From: CAYHHI01 sp964356335
GTDB lineage: Bacteria; Arandabacterota; Arandabacteria; Arandabacterales; Arandabacteraceae
DNA: 64,000 nt
Assembly (NCBI GenBank): GCA_964356335.1
Contig: CAYHHI010000016.1
Span: 1-64,000 of the forward strand
Reading direction: 5' to 3'
This document shows positions 23,587 through 37,353 of the stretch, piece by piece. A program made the translations under genes and the position numbers. The first letter of the stretch is position 1; each line of letters starts with the position of its first letter. Under the pieces are notes generated by a model that did no database searches, was not told where the DNA came from, and saw only the letters and a list, made by a program, of their open reading frames with translations.

Positions 23587-25668
23587 TCAGACCATGCCTT
23601 CTATTCTTGCTGTCATCTTCTCTGCTATCTGCCTGGGCACCTCGTCATAATGAGAAAACTGCATCGTGAACAAGGCGCGTCCCTGCGTCGCCGATCTCAG
23701 GGCAGTGGCGTATCCGAACATCTCCGAAAGGGGAACCGTCGCCTTGATCACATGCCCATCCGCCCTCAAGAAACTGCCTGAGACCCTGCCGCGCCGAGCA
23801 CCGAGGTCACCGACCACGTCACCGACAAAATCCTCGGGCACGACGACCTCAACACTCATTATGGGCTCAAGGAGCACCGGCTTGGCACGGAGCACCGCAT
23901 CCCTCACCGCGATCGCTGAGGCAATCTTAAAGGCGACATCGGTTGAATCCTGCTCGCGATACGTGCCGCCGACGACCTTCGCCTTGACGTCCACAACGCG
24001 GTAGCCAGCCAATATGCCGCTTTCCAGCGAATCATGCACGCTTTCCTGGATGCTTGGGACCATGGCGGCCGGTATCACCTCAGGCCCAACCTGGTTCTCA
24101 AACTCAAACCCCTTGCCCCTCGGCGTGGGCTCGATCTCAATCACCACATGAGCAAACTGGCCCTTCCCGGCAGCCTGCTTCAGGAACCGACCTTCGCCGC
24201 GTGCCGCCCGGGTGATGGCTTCGCGGTACGAGACCTGGGGTTTGCCAACCTTGGCCTTCACCCCGAACTCACGTATCATCCTATCGACCAGGATCTCAAG
24301 ATGAAGCTCGCCCATACCCGAGATCACCGTCTGGCCCGTTTCATCATCAATTCTCACCTTGAATGTCGGGTCTTCATCGGCCAGGCGCTCAAGCGCGGAG
24401 CCGAGCTTGTCCTGGTCGGCCCTCGACTTGGGCTCGATAGCAACCGCTATCACGGGCTCCGGGAAGACCATGGTCTCAAATGCTATTGGGTACTTGCTGT
24501 CACAGAGTGTGTCACCGGTAAACGTCTTCTTCAGTCCAACCGCCGCCACTATGTCTCCCGCGAAGGCTGAGTCAAGCTCTTCGCGCTTGTTGGCATGCAT
24601 GAGCAGCAGTTTGGCTATCCGCTCCCTGGTGTTTCTCGCGGCATTATACAGGCCTGCACCAGAGGCGATCTTTCCTGAATATATTCTCATGTACGTAAGC
24701 CGTCCGACAAACGGATCACTCATTATCTTGAAGGCAAGCGCCGAGAAAGGTTCATCGTCACTCGCCCGCCGCGTCTCCGGCTTCCCGGTCCTGGGATTTA
24801 TGCCCGCTACCGGCGGGACATCAACGGGAGAAGGTAGATATTCGATAACCGCATCGAGTACCTTCTGAACACCCTTGTTCCTCAGGGCCGCGCCGCAGAG
24901 CACTGGCGTCACCTTGGCGGAGAGGGTGGCCCTCCTGAGACCCTTCCTCATGGCTTCCTCGGTCAGCGCCTTGCCATCCAAGTACCTGGCTAGGAGGACA
25001 TCGTCGTACTCGATCACGGTCTCCACGAGCCTCTCGCGTCTCAGGCGCGCCTCATCCACGTACTGGTCGGGTATATCAATCACGTCATACTTCATGCCGA
25101 GGGTCTCATCATCGTAGACATATGCCTTCATCTCGACGAGGTCGATCACGCCTCCAAAGTCCTTGGCACTCCCCATCGGTATCTCTATCGGAACCGCATT
25201 GGAGCCCAGGTCGTCATGCATCATCTCGACTACCCTGTCGAAATCCGCTCCGACCCTGTCCATCTTATTGACGAACGCTATCCTCGGTACACCATACTTG
25301 TCGGCTTGCCGCCATACGGTTTCCGACTGCGGCTCGACTCCTCCGACACCGCAAAACACGACGACCACGCCATCAAGCACCCTCAGCGAGCGCTCGACTT
25401 CGATCGTGAAGTCGACGTGCCCCGGTGTGTCAATTATGTGTATCATGTGATCCCGCCACTCGCACGACGTCGCGGCCGAGGTTATGGTTATCCCTCGCTC
25501 CCTTTCCAAGTCCATCCAGTCCATCGTGGCGGAACCCTCGTCGACTTCTCCCGGTCTATAGACCCTGCCGGTGTAGTAGAGGATGCGCTCGGTGAGGGTG
25601 GTCTTGCCCGCATCAATGTGCGCAGCTATCCCGATATTTCTTGTTCTCTCGAGAGGATATCTCCTCAT
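23587..25668 (-). CDS. fusA: translation elongation factor G
   Basis: A 693-residue GTPase that drives ribosomal translocation. G motifs are AHIDAGKTT, DTPGHVDF and NKMDRVGADF; domain IV contains the MGELHLEILVDRMIREF region and YREAITR. The ATG at 25668 gives the usual MRRYPLERTRNIGI start and the typical family length, with GGGAG about 9 nt upstream. An in-frame ATG at 25710 would add 14 residues without family support. The order rpsG-fusA-tuf is the str operon. Confidence 0.97.
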   Translation of the reverse strand: MRRYPLERTRNIGIAAHIDAGKTTLTERILYYTGRVYRPGEVDEGSATMDWMDLERERGITITSAATSCEWRDHMIHIIDTPGHVDFTIEVERSLRVLDGVVVVFCGVGGVEPQSETVWRQADKYGVPRIAFVNKMDRVGADFDRVVEMMHDDLGSNAVPIEIPMGSAKDFGGVIDLVEMKAYVYDDETLGMKYDVIDIPDQYVDEARLRRERLVETVIEYDDVLLARYLDGKALTEEAMRKGLRRATLSAKVTPVLCGAALRNKGVQKVLDAVIEYLPSPVDVPPVAGINPRTGKPETRRASDDEPFSALAFKIMSDPFVGRLTYMRIYSGKIASGAGLYNAARNTRERIAKLLLMHANKREELDSAFAGDIVAAVGLKKTFTGDTLCDSKYPIAFETMVFPEPVIAVAIEPKSRADQDKLGSALERLADEDPTFKVRIDDETGQTVISGMGELHLEILVDRMIREFGVKAKVGKPQVSYREAITRAARGEGRFLKQAAGKGQFAHVVIEIEPTPRGKGFEFENQVGPEVIPAAMVPSIQESVHDSLESGILAGYRVVDVKAKVVGGTYREQDSTDVAFKIASAIAVRDAVLRAKPVLLEPIMSVEVVVPEDFVGDVVGDLGARRGRVSGSFLRADGHVIKATVPLSEMFGYATALRSATQGRALFTMQFSHYDEVPRQIAEKMTARIEGMV

Positions 25669-25730
25669 ATCAACCGCTCCCGCGAGTCTCTCTTCACCTG
25701 CAACCCTCATCTACCCTTTTCCCTGCCTCA

Positions 25731-26201
25731 CTACCACCGGTAATGAGCAAACGCCTTGTTTGCCTCTGCCATCCTGTGAGTGTCCTCTTTCTTCTTTATT
25801 GCGCCTCCATCGCTCTTGGACGCAGCAATGATCTCCGATGCGAGACACTCTTGCATGCTATGCTCGTTACGTCCACTCGCGTTGCCTATGATCCAGCGGA
25901 TCGCCAGCGCGGTCCTGCGCTCGGGCCTCACTTCCATGGGCACCTGGTAGGTTGCACCGCCGACTCTCCGGGGCCTCACCTCAAGCACGGGCTTGACATT
26001 GTTCACGGCCTGTTTGAAAACCTGTATGCCCGACTGGCCCGTCCGCTTCTCGACTATCTCAATGCTCCTATACAAAATGCCCTCGGCAGTACTTCTCTTG
26101 CCGCGCTTCATCAGGCAGCTCACGAACTTGGTAACAAGGTGACTGCCAAATTTGGAATCAGGCTGTACCTCACGTTTCTTCACCAGTTTTCTTCTTGGCA
26201 T
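25731..26201 (-). CDS. rpsG: 30S ribosomal protein S7
   Basis: A 156-residue S7 that nucleates the head of the small subunit. It starts MPRRKLVKKREVQPDSKFGS and includes the VGGATYQVPMEVRPERR block. The length is standard. It follows rpsL by 16 bp. Confidence 0.98.
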   Translation of the reverse strand: MPRRKLVKKREVQPDSKFGSHLVTKFVSCLMKRGKRSTAEGILYRSIEIVEKRTGQSGIQVFKQAVNNVKPVLEVRPRRVGGATYQVPMEVRPERRTALAIRWIIGNASGRNEHSMQECLASEIIAASKSDGGAIKKKEDTHRMAEANKAFAHYRW

Positions 26202-26217
26202 CGCTTACCCTCTTCCT

Positions 26218-26610
26218 CTAACCACCGGCAGGAGCCTGCGTCTTCTTGGTCTTGGTGCCGTACTTGGACCGCGACTTCTTCCGGTCCTCAACGCCGCTGG
26301 CATCCAGTGCGCCTCTGATGATGTGATATCTCACACCCGGCAGATCCTTGACACGACCGCCCCTTGCAAGCACTATCGAGTGCTCTTGTAAATTGTGCCC
26401 CTCACCGGGAATGTATGCAGTTATCTCGATTCCATGGGTGAGCCTCACTCTTGCCACTTTCCGCAAGGCGGAGTTGGGCTTCTTCGGCGTTGTGGTATAA
26501 ACCCTGGTGCATACACCCCGCTTTTGCGGACAGCCCCCAAGCGCCGGCGCCTTGCCCTTGTTCGTGTGAGCTATCCTGCCATGTTTCACTAGCTGACTGA
26601 TCGTCGGCAA
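26218..26610 (-). CDS. rpsL: 30S ribosomal protein S12
   Basis: A 130-residue S12 of the decoding centre. It contains TTPKKPNSALRKVARVRL and GGRVKDLPGVRYH; both lysines whose change commonly gives streptomycin resistance are wild type. The start is TTG at 26610 with GGAGG about 10 nt upstream, giving PTISQLVKHGR; no in-frame ATG fits. It is separated from rpoC by a 49-bp spacer containing a REP-like hairpin. Confidence 0.96.
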   Translation of the reverse strand: MPTISQLVKHGRIAHTNKGKAPALGGCPQKRGVCTRVYTTTPKKPNSALRKVARVRLTHGIEITAYIPGEGHNLQEHSIVLARGGRVKDLPGVRYHIIRGALDASGVEDRKKSRSKYGTKTKKTQAPAGG

Positions 26611-26622
26611 ACTTCCATACCT

Positions 26623-26653
26623 CCCTCACCCTACCCTCTCCAAGGAAAGGGGG
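26623..26653. repeat. REP-like hairpin between rpoC and rpsL
   Basis: CCCTCACCCTA is followed by CCCTCTCC (26634-26641), two bases, and GGAAAGGG, an imperfect stem with one mismatch. The same composition occurs at 36274-36308. It lies between the rpoC stop and the rpsL Shine-Dalgarno site. Confidence 0.5.
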
Positions 26654-26659
26654 ATGAAT

Positions 26660-30739
<4,080 letters not shown>

Positions 30740-30756
30740 GGAGAATACCTCCCTAT

Positions 30757-33700
30757 TCACTCTTCGAGCTGGACATCCAGCCCGAGGCTCTGAAGCTCTT
30801 TGACGAGCACATTGAATGACTCCGGAATCCCAGGCTGAGGCGGATTCTCGCCCTTGACGATCGCCTCGTATATTCTCGATCTGCCAGAGACATCATCCGA
30901 TTTCACCGTCAGGATTTCCTGAAGTGCGTAGGCGCATCCGTATGCCTCAAGCGCCCAGACTTCCATCTCCCCGAAACGCTGCCCACCGAACTGCGCTTTC
31001 CCGCCCAGCGGCTGCTGGGTCACAAGCGAGTAAGGCCCAATCGATCTTGCGTGAATCTTGTCATCCACAAGATGAGACAGTTTCATCATGTACATGTACC
31101 CGACCGTCACCTCCCTATCCAGAGGTTCGCCAGACTTCCCGTCGTAAAGCACAGTCTTGCCGCTTTCCGGCAATCCAGCCTGTTTCAGCAATTCCTTTAT
31201 CTCGCCGATCGTTGCTCCATCGAAAACCGGGGAAGCCACATGGATGCCAAGGGCCTCCGCGGCCCACCCGAGGTGGGTCTCAAGAATCTGGCCAAGGTTC
31301 ATTCTTGAGGGGACCCCCAGAGGATTGAGAACAATTTCCACCGGGGTACCGTCAGGAAGATATGGCATATCCTCCTCGGGAACTATCCTTGCCACCACAC
31401 CCTTATTCCCATGCCTGCCGGCAATCTTGTCGCCGACCGAAAGCTTCCGTTTCTTCGCAATGTATACTTTCACCAGCTTAACCACTCCCGGTGGAAGCTC
31501 GTCACCGCGCGAAAGCCTCTCAATTTCCTTTTCATAGAATCTGTTGACCTCACCGAGGGCGTCTTCCACGATGCGCACAAGTTTCCTGGCCCTCGCAGAC
31601 AGTTCTCTGTCCTTCACTATGTCTTTCGCGAAATCGAGGTTCGAGAAATCGATCCGGTCGAGAAGCCTTGAGCTGAGTTTCTTGCCGGCCTTGACAAGGA
31701 GGCTGCCATCAACATGATAGAACTCATTGGCGATCTCATCCTTGAGCATCTCACGGAGCCTCTCATCGCGCTTATCTGTGAGTCCCTTCATGCGCCGCTT
31801 CTCAGCTTTCCTGAACTGCTCGACCTGTTTCTTCTCGCGTTTCTTCAGTGATTCGTCGCGCTCCTTGCGGGAGAAGACGCGCACATCTATGACGATCCCA
31901 TCCATCCCTGGGGGAGCCTTGAGTGATGCATCCCTCACGTCGCAGGCCTTCTCACCGAAGATGGCCTTCAAGAGCCTTTCCTCAGGCGTCAGTTCGGTCT
32001 CGCCCTTGGGTGTCACCTTGCCCACCAGGATGTCACCCGCTCTTACCCTGGCACCTATCCTCACGATGCCGCTTTCATCGAGGTTTGCCACGGCCTCGTC
32101 GCTCACATTGGGAATCTCGCGGGTTATCTCTTCCACCCCGCGCTTGGTCTCCCTGACCTGGAGCTCGAAGTCCTCGATGTGCAGCGAGGTCATGCGGTCT
32201 TCCTTCACGACACGCTCACTTAGGAGGATCGCATCCTCATAGTTGTATCCGCGCCACGGGAGGAACGCCGCGAGGAGATTGACCCCGAGAGCCAGCTCCC
32301 CATTCCTGGTTGCGGGCCCGTCGGCCAGGAGCTGTCCCTTCGACACCCGGTCACCAGCTTTCACGACCGGACGCTGATTGATGCATGTATCCTGGTTTGA
32401 CCGCGTGAACTTGACAAGTTTATATGTATCGAGATTTGCTATTCCGAAGATTTCATCTAGCTCGCCGACCTCACCGTGAGAGATCGAAACCGAGTCTGCC
32501 GACACCGAGTCAACCAGGCCCGATTTCTGAGCGAAAATGAGATCTCCCGAATCCGCCGCGACCTTGCCCTCAAGCCCGGTGCCTACAAGTGGCGCCTCGG
32601 TAATGAGGAGCGGCACTGCCTGTCGCTGCATGTTGGATCCCATCAGCGCCCTGTTGGCATCGTCGTGTTCGAGGAATGGGATAAGCGCCGCCGCCGCGCT
32701 AACAATCTGTTTGGGAGATACATCCATGTAGTCAACCTGCGCGGGATTCACGAGCGGAAAATCTCCCCTGTATGAAGCGAAAACTTTATCTGCCACCAAC
32801 CTGCCGTCCTTGTCCACCGGGGCATTACCCTGGGCGACAACAAACTGGTCTTCCCTGTCCGCGGTCAAGAACTCAACCTCGCGTGTCGCCACACCGTTGC
32901 GCACCTTTCGGTACGGCGTCTCAAGGAAGCCGAACTCATTTATCCTCGCGTATGTGGAAAGCGAGCTTATGAGGCCGATGTTCGGACCTTCGGGTGTCTC
33001 GATCGGACACACCCTGCCGTAATGGGTGTAGTGTACGTCTCTGACCTCGAAGCCTGCGCGTTCCCGCGTGAGACCGCCCGGCCCCAGGGCTGAGAGGCGC
33101 CGCTTATGCGTGAGTTCCGCCAACGGGTTAGTCTGATCCATGAACTGCGAAAGCTGGCTCGAGCCAAAGAAGGTCTTTATCACGGCCGCGACCGTTCTCG
33201 CGTTCACCAGATCGGATGGGGTCATCAGCTCCGTATCCTGGAGACTCATGCGCTCCTTTATGATCCGGGCCATTCGCGTCAGTCCAATGGAGAACTGATT
33301 GGCCAAGAGCTCGCCCACCGAGCGCACGCGCCTGTTACCCAGATGATCTATGTCATCGGTGTAGCCTTTGCTGTCCTTCAAGACGAAGAGGTACCTGATG
33401 ATCTCGACAAAGTCAGATTTTGTGAGAATGGTGACATCAATTGGAATATCGAGGCTGAGCCTCTGATTGAGCTTATATCTGCCGACCCTACCCAGGTCAT
33501 ATCGCTTGGGGCTGAAGAGCAACCTGTGAAGCAGGTTTCGCGCCGCATCCACCGTCGGAGGATCGCCGGGCCTAAGGAGGTTATAGACCTTGATCAGGGC
33601 TTCTTCCTCAGACCTGCTCGTATCCTTGCGGAGAGTGTTCCTGAGGACATCATTGTCCTGACCCTGTCTGTCGACCGTGACCGCAAGCTTGTCTATTCCC

Positions 33701-34524
33701 GCGAGCTTCAAGGCCTCAAACGCGGCCGGGGTCACCTCTTCGCCTGCTTCAACCAGGATCTCGCCCGTGGACTTATCGACGACCGTCTGGGCGCAGTGTC
33801 TCCCGATGATCGGGTGCTTGCCTCGCTTCGCGGAACGGATACCCTTCTCGGTCTCAATATCATAATAGAGATTCAGAATGGAGTCAGTGGTTGAGAAGCC
33901 GATGGCCCTCAAGAGCACGGTCACCGGGATCTTCCGCTTCCTGTCAATGTGGACATACATGATGTCATTCACATCGAGGCTGAACTCTACCCATGAACCG
34001 TGATAGGGAATGATCCGCGCCGCATAGAGTCGCTTGCCATTGGGGTGAATGCTTTCATCAAAGAAGACGCCTGGCGACCTATGGAGCTGGCTCACCACCA
34101 CCCGCTCGGCACCGTTTATTATGAAAGTGCCCTTCTCGGTTATCAGCGGGATCTCGCCGAGATAGACTTCCTGCTCGATGATGTCCTTGACTTCCTTGGC
34201 CCCATTCAAGGTTTCCTTGACGATCAGCCGCAAGGTCGCCTTGAGGGGCGCAGCGTAAGTCGCATCCCTTTCCTGGCATTCATCGATCGTGTACTTGGGC
34301 TCCCCAAGGCCGTAGCTGACGAACTCGAGCGCGTAGTTTTCCCTTGCATCCGCTATGGGAAAGACTTCCTTGAAGACCTTCTGAAGGCCGTCGTCTTTCC
34401 TCTGCGAAGGCGGAACGTCAGATTGCAGGAAATTCCTGAACGAATCAAGCTGGACGGACAGGAGGTTAGGCAGTTCCATGACCTCCAAAATCTTCGAATA
34501 GGTCTTTCGCTTTACGCTTACCAT
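30757..34524 (-). CDS. rpoB: RNA polymerase beta subunit
   Basis: A 1,255-residue beta subunit. The rifampicin-pocket region reads SSQLSQFMDQTNPLAELTHKR, with no common resistance change. Other blocks are VCPIETPEGPNIGLI and KIAGRHGNKGVVARI. The C-terminus ends in an E-rich tail overlapping or abutting rpoC. The ATG at 34524 lacks a close Shine-Dalgarno site; GAGGGG lies 23 nt upstream with a hairpin between (34530-34547) that would shorten the spacing to about 5 nt. Confidence 0.98.
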   Translation of the reverse strand: MVSVKRKTYSKILEVMELPNLLSVQLDSFRNFLQSDVPPSQRKDDGLQKVFKEVFPIADARENYALEFVSYGLGEPKYTIDECQERDATYAAPLKATLRLIVKETLNGAKEVKDIIEQEVYLGEIPLITEKGTFIINGAERVVVSQLHRSPGVFFDESIHPNGKRLYAARIIPYHGSWVEFSLDVNDIMYVHIDRKRKIPVTVLLRAIGFSTTDSILNLYYDIETEKGIRSAKRGKHPIIGRHCAQTVVDKSTGEILVEAGEEVTPAAFEALKLAGIDKLAVTVDRQGQDNDVLRNTLRKDTSRSEEEALIKVYNLLRPGDPPTVDAARNLLHRLLFSPKRYDLGRVGRYKLNQRLSLDIPIDVTILTKSDFVEIIRYLFVLKDSKGYTDDIDHLGNRRVRSVGELLANQFSIGLTRMARIIKERMSLQDTELMTPSDLVNARTVAAVIKTFFGSSQLSQFMDQTNPLAELTHKRRLSALGPGGLTRERAGFEVRDVHYTHYGRVCPIETPEGPNIGLISSLSTYARINEFGFLETPYRKVRNGVATREVEFLTADREDQFVVAQGNAPVDKDGRLVADKVFASYRGDFPLVNPAQVDYMDVSPKQIVSAAAALIPFLEHDDANRALMGSNMQRQAVPLLITEAPLVGTGLEGKVAADSGDLIFAQKSGLVDSVSADSVSISHGEVGELDEIFGIANLDTYKLVKFTRSNQDTCINQRPVVKAGDRVSKGQLLADGPATRNGELALGVNLLAAFLPWRGYNYEDAILLSERVVKEDRMTSLHIEDFELQVRETKRGVEEITREIPNVSDEAVANLDESGIVRIGARVRAGDILVGKVTPKGETELTPEERLLKAIFGEKACDVRDASLKAPPGMDGIVIDVRVFSRKERDESLKKREKKQVEQFRKAEKRRMKGLTDKRDERLREMLKDEIANEFYHVDGSLLVKAGKKLSSRLLDRIDFSNLDFAKDIVKDRELSARARKLVRIVEDALGEVNRFYEKEIERLSRGDELPPGVVKLVKVYIAKKRKLSVGDKIAGRHGNKGVVARIVPEEDMPYLPDGTPVEIVLNPLGVPSRMNLGQILETHLGWAAEALGIHVASPVFDGATIGEIKELLKQAGLPESGKTVLYDGKSGEPLDREVTVGYMYMMKLSHLVDDKIHARSIGPYSLVTQQPLGGKAQFGGQRFGEMEVWALEAYGCAYALQEILTVKSDDVSGRSRIYEAIVKGENPPQPGIPESFNVLVKELQSLGLDVQLEE

Positions 34525-34529
34525 AAGGT

Positions 34530-34553
34530 CACAACACCCCCGTCGTGCCCCTC
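34530..34553 (-). promoter_or_regulatory. hairpin-spaced Shine-Dalgarno site of rpoB
   Basis: On the minus strand, GAGGGG (34553-34548) is followed by CACGAC, a GGGGGT loop and GTTGTG, a 6-bp stem with one wobble pair, then ACCTT and the ATG. Folding would place the ribosome-binding site 5 nt from the start. Confidence 0.4.
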
Positions 34554-34554
34554 G

Positions 34555-34953
34555 TTACTTCACCTCAACAGTGGCACCGACTTCTTCGAGCTTCGCCTTG
34601 ATGTCCTGGGCCTCTTCCTTGGTCGCGCCTTCCTTCACGGGCTTCGGAGCGCCCTCCACGAGGTCCTTCGCTTCCTTGAGGCCAAGACCGGTTATGGCTC
34701 TGACGACCTTGATGACCTGAAGCTTCTTATCGCCAAACGCGGCAAGCACGACATCGAAAGATGTCTTCTCTTCCTCGGCCGGCACTTCCAGAGCTGCACC
34801 CGCAGCGGCCGCGGCAACCCCCATCGGCATGGCAGCCATCGGGGTCACCCCAAATTTCTCACTCAGTGCCTTGGCAAGAGCCGCAAGCTCGATTGCCGTA
34901 AGACCCTCGATCATCTCGACGATCTTTTCAACGTTTCCTTCTGCCTTTGCCAT
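34555..34953 (-). CDS. rplL: 50S ribosomal protein L7/L12
   Basis: A 132-residue stalk protein that recruits translation GTPases. The N-terminal dimerisation helices, an Ala-rich hinge (about residues 38-60) and the C-terminal domain with KTSFDVVL, KIQVIKVVR-like KLQVIKVVRAITGLGLKEAK are all present. It follows rplJ, its stalk anchor. Confidence 0.98.
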   Translation of the reverse strand: MAKAEGNVEKIVEMIEGLTAIELAALAKALSEKFGVTPMAAMPMGVAAAAAGAALEVPAEEEKTSFDVVLAAFGDKKLQVIKVVRAITGLGLKEAKDLVEGAPKPVKEGATKEEAQDIKAKLEEVGATVEVK

Positions 34954-34995
34954 CTTTCACCTCCGTAAACCTTTAGGCTTATAAGACATCACAAT

Positions 34996-35544
34996 CTATC
35001 CACTTGAGGACCCTTCGGCTTTTTTCGCAGCCTGATCGATCACGGTGACAAGGTTCCTCACGACCGACTCTATGCACCAAATCAACTGTGAAAGCGGTGC
35101 CTGTACTACGCCGACAACTTGCGCCAGGAGATGCTCCCTGGGCGGCAGACTTGCTATCTCACGGACTTGTGCACCCGCATAAATCCGCCCTTCGAAATAG
35201 CCCACCTTCAGGGTAAGCTTCTGGTAGCGCTTGACGAAATCCGAAAGCACCCTTGCCGGAGCCACTGAATCCACGCTGCTCAGGGCAATCGCAATCGGGC
35301 CATCGAAGTGCTCGACCAACTCGCCGAGGTTGGTCTCGCGCGCGGCAATGCGCGCGAGCGAGTTCTTGACGACCTTGTACTCCACCCTGGCCTCGCGGCA
35401 CTTGCGCCTCAAGTCGCTTACCTCGGCGACGGTGACTCCCGTGAAATCGGCGAGTACAATTCCCTTCGCCGCACCGAACTTGGTCTTCAGTGCCTCAACC
35501 TGCTCGTGTTTCTCAGGCCTTACCGCCTTTTCTGGTTTTACCAT
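34996..35544 (-). CDS. rplJ: 50S ribosomal protein L10
   Basis: A 182-residue L10, the base of the L7/L12 stalk. It has ADFTGVTVAEVSDLRRKCRE and the NSLARIAA motif, and a C-terminal helix for L12 binding. The gap to rplA is only 14 bp, so the long L10-autoregulatory leader known from enteric bacteria is absent here. Confidence 0.97.
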   Translation of the reverse strand: MVKPEKAVRPEKHEQVEALKTKFGAAKGIVLADFTGVTVAEVSDLRRKCREARVEYKVVKNSLARIAARETNLGELVEHFDGPIAIALSSVDSVAPARVLSDFVKRYQKLTLKVGYFEGRIYAGAQVREIASLPPREHLLAQVVGVVQAPLSQLIWCIESVVRNLVTVIDQAAKKAEGSSSG

Positions 35545-35558
35545 CGTCGTCTCCGCTG

Positions 35559-36263
35559 CTACCCCTTCAGACCAGCCAACTCAGCTGCATGATCAATCCT
35601 TATGCCCGGCCCCATCGTGGAGCTCAGGGTAAGGCTCTTTATGAACTGGCCCTTGGCTGACGAGGGTCTGGTTCGCATGATCTCTCCCAGGACTGTTTTC
35701 GCATTCTCCAGTATGTGCTCGGGCGGGAAAGAGACTTTGCCTATTACCAGATGAATGTTGCCGGCCTTATCCACCCTGTACTCAACCTTGCCAGCCTTGG
35801 CATCCTTCACGGCCTTCGCCACATCGAAGGTGACTGTGCCCGACTTGGGATTGGGCATGAGCCCGCGGGGCCCGAGGATCTTCCCGAGCTTTCCCACCTC
35901 AGGCATCAAATCCGGCGTGGCTATCGCAACGTCGAAATCCGTCCAACCTTCCTTGATCTTCTCAATGAATTCCGTGCTCCCGACGTGGTCAGCGCTGGCA
36001 TCCGTGGCCTCTTTCTCCTTCTCGCCCCTTGTCAGGACAAGCACTTTGACCGACTTCCCGGTGCCATGCGGCAGAACCACGGTTCCCCTTACTGCCTGAT
36101 CAGCCTTCTTGGGATCGATACCGAGCCTTGCAGCAAAATCCACGCTCTCGTCAAACTTGGCATAGGCCCCCTCTTTGAGGAACTTCACCGCCTCGTCGAG
36201 CGTGTAGAATTTCGCCCTATCCATCTTCTGGAGTGCTGCGTTGTAACGCTTGCCTCTTTTCAT
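35559..36263 (-). CDS. rplA: 50S ribosomal protein L1
   Basis: A 234-residue L1 with LPHGTGKSVKVLVLTRG, GKLGKILGPRGLMPNPKSG and the C-terminal SSTMGPGIRID motif. It forms the mobile stalk that contacts E-site tRNA and in many bacteria represses its own mRNA. It follows rplK across a 63-bp spacer with a perfect hairpin. Confidence 0.98.
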   Translation of the reverse strand: MKRGKRYNAALQKMDRAKFYTLDEAVKFLKEGAYAKFDESVDFAARLGIDPKKADQAVRGTVVLPHGTGKSVKVLVLTRGEKEKEATDASADHVGSTEFIEKIKEGWTDFDVAIATPDLMPEVGKLGKILGPRGLMPNPKSGTVTFDVAKAVKDAKAGKVEYRVDKAGNIHLVIGKVSFPPEHILENAKTVLGEIMRTRPSSAKGQFIKSLTLSSTMGPGIRIDHAAELAGLKG

Positions 36264-36273
36264 CTATCGCCTA

Positions 36274-36308
36274 CCCTCACCTTAGAACCCTCTCCCAGAT
36301 GGAGAGGG
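36274..36308. repeat. REP-like hairpin between rplK and rplA
   Basis: CCCTCAC, a short A/T-rich spacer, then a perfect 8-bp stem CCCTCTCC (36288-36295) and GGAGAGGG (36301-36308) with a 5-nt loop. It resembles the CCCTCACCCTAACCCTCTCCC-type dispersed repeats seen in other bacterial genomes. A related copy is at 26623. It could also act as an mRNA stabiliser or attenuator between the two cistrons. Confidence 0.6.
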
Positions 36309-36326
36309 AAAGGCCTCTGGTGTCGC

Positions 36327-36764
36327 CTACCTGCCCTCTATTTCGATACCCATGCTCCGCGCGGTGCCCAGCACCATGCTCATCGCCGACTCCAGACTCG
36401 CGGTGTTGAGGTCGGGCATCTTGGTCTTGGCGATCTCTCGTACTTGATCCATCGTGACCTTGCCAATCTTGATCTTGTTGGGCTCTCCCGACGCCTTAGC
36501 TATCCCGGCAGCGCGCTTCAAGAGAATCGCTGCCGGCGGAGTCTTGGTGATGAAACTGAATTTCCTGTTGGGAGAGATCGTGATCACAACCGGAATGATC
36601 AGCCCCATGTCGTTCTTGGTCCTGGCATTGAACGCATTGCAGAACTCCATGATGTTGACCCCATGCTGGCCCAGCGCAGGACCGACCGGCGGCCCAGGCG
36701 TGGCGTTGCCAGCCGGGATCTGGAGTTTAACTGTTGCTGCGACCTTCTTTCCCGTCTTCGCCAT
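36327..36764 (-). CDS. rplK: 50S ribosomal protein L11
   Basis: A 145-residue L11 of the GTPase-associated centre. The N-terminal domain has LQIPAGNATPGPPVGPALGQ with the proline switch, and the C-terminal rRNA-binding domain ends near VLGTARSMGIEIEG. The order nusG-rplK-rplA is standard. Confidence 0.98.
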   Translation of the reverse strand: MAKTGKKVAATVKLQIPAGNATPGPPVGPALGQHGVNIMEFCNAFNARTKNDMGLIIPVVITISPNRKFSFITKTPPAAILLKRAAGIAKASGEPNKIKIGKVTMDQVREIAKTKMPDLNTASLESAMSMVLGTARSMGIEIEGR

Positions 36765-36797
36765 AACGCACCTCTATGCACCCTTATATGCTTTGGG

Positions 36798-37328
36798 CTA
36801 TATGTTCTTAACCTGTAAGAAATCTAATTCCACCGGGGTCGGCCTGCCGAAGATGCTGACCATCACCTTGAGCTTGCCTCGCTCGGGGTTGACATCATCC
36901 ACCACGCCCGTGAAATCGGTGAAGGGGCCATCGACTACCCTCACGTGTTCACCCATCTTGAACGGGATCTCGGGAGTCGGCTTCACCTTGGCGGTGTCCA
37001 GGGCGTCGAGTATTCTCGTAACCTCATCATCTCTGAGCGGTGTGGGCTGTGTGCCAACACCGACAATCCGGGACACGCCCGGCGTATTGTTGATCACGTG
37101 GAGCGTCTCGTCGTCCATCTCCATCTCAACAAGGATGTAACTCGGGAAGAACTTCCTCGTTGTCACTGTGCGCTTACCGTTTCGCATCTCGGTAACGTTC
37201 TCCGTGGGTATCACGACCCGCGAAATCCTGTTCTCCAGGCTTTGAGCCCTGATGGCCTTATCAAGCACCATCTTCACCTTGTTCTCATGCCCGGAATATG
37301 TGTGAACTACATACCACTTTTTTTCCAT
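36798..37328 (-). CDS. nusG: transcription termination/antitermination factor NusG
   Basis: A 176-residue NusG. The NGN domain includes KWYVVHTYSGHENKV and RKFFPSYILVEMEM; the KOW domain reads GEHVRVVDGPFTDFTGVV. It binds the RNA polymerase clamp and links it to S10 or Rho. It lies 25 bp after secE, as in most bacteria. Confidence 0.98.
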   Translation of the reverse strand: MEKKWYVVHTYSGHENKVKMVLDKAIRAQSLENRISRVVIPTENVTEMRNGKRTVTTRKFFPSYILVEMEMDDETLHVINNTPGVSRIVGVGTQPTPLRDDEVTRILDALDTAKVKPTPEIPFKMGEHVRVVDGPFTDFTGVVDDVNPERGKLKVMVSIFGRPTPVELDFLQVKNI

Positions 37329-37353
37329 CCCTTATCCCTGCCGTAACCCCGTT

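Noticed and set aside
35545..35558. L10-type autoregulatory leader before rplJ
   Set aside because: Only 14 bp separate rplA and rplJ, too short for the L10-L12 binding site.
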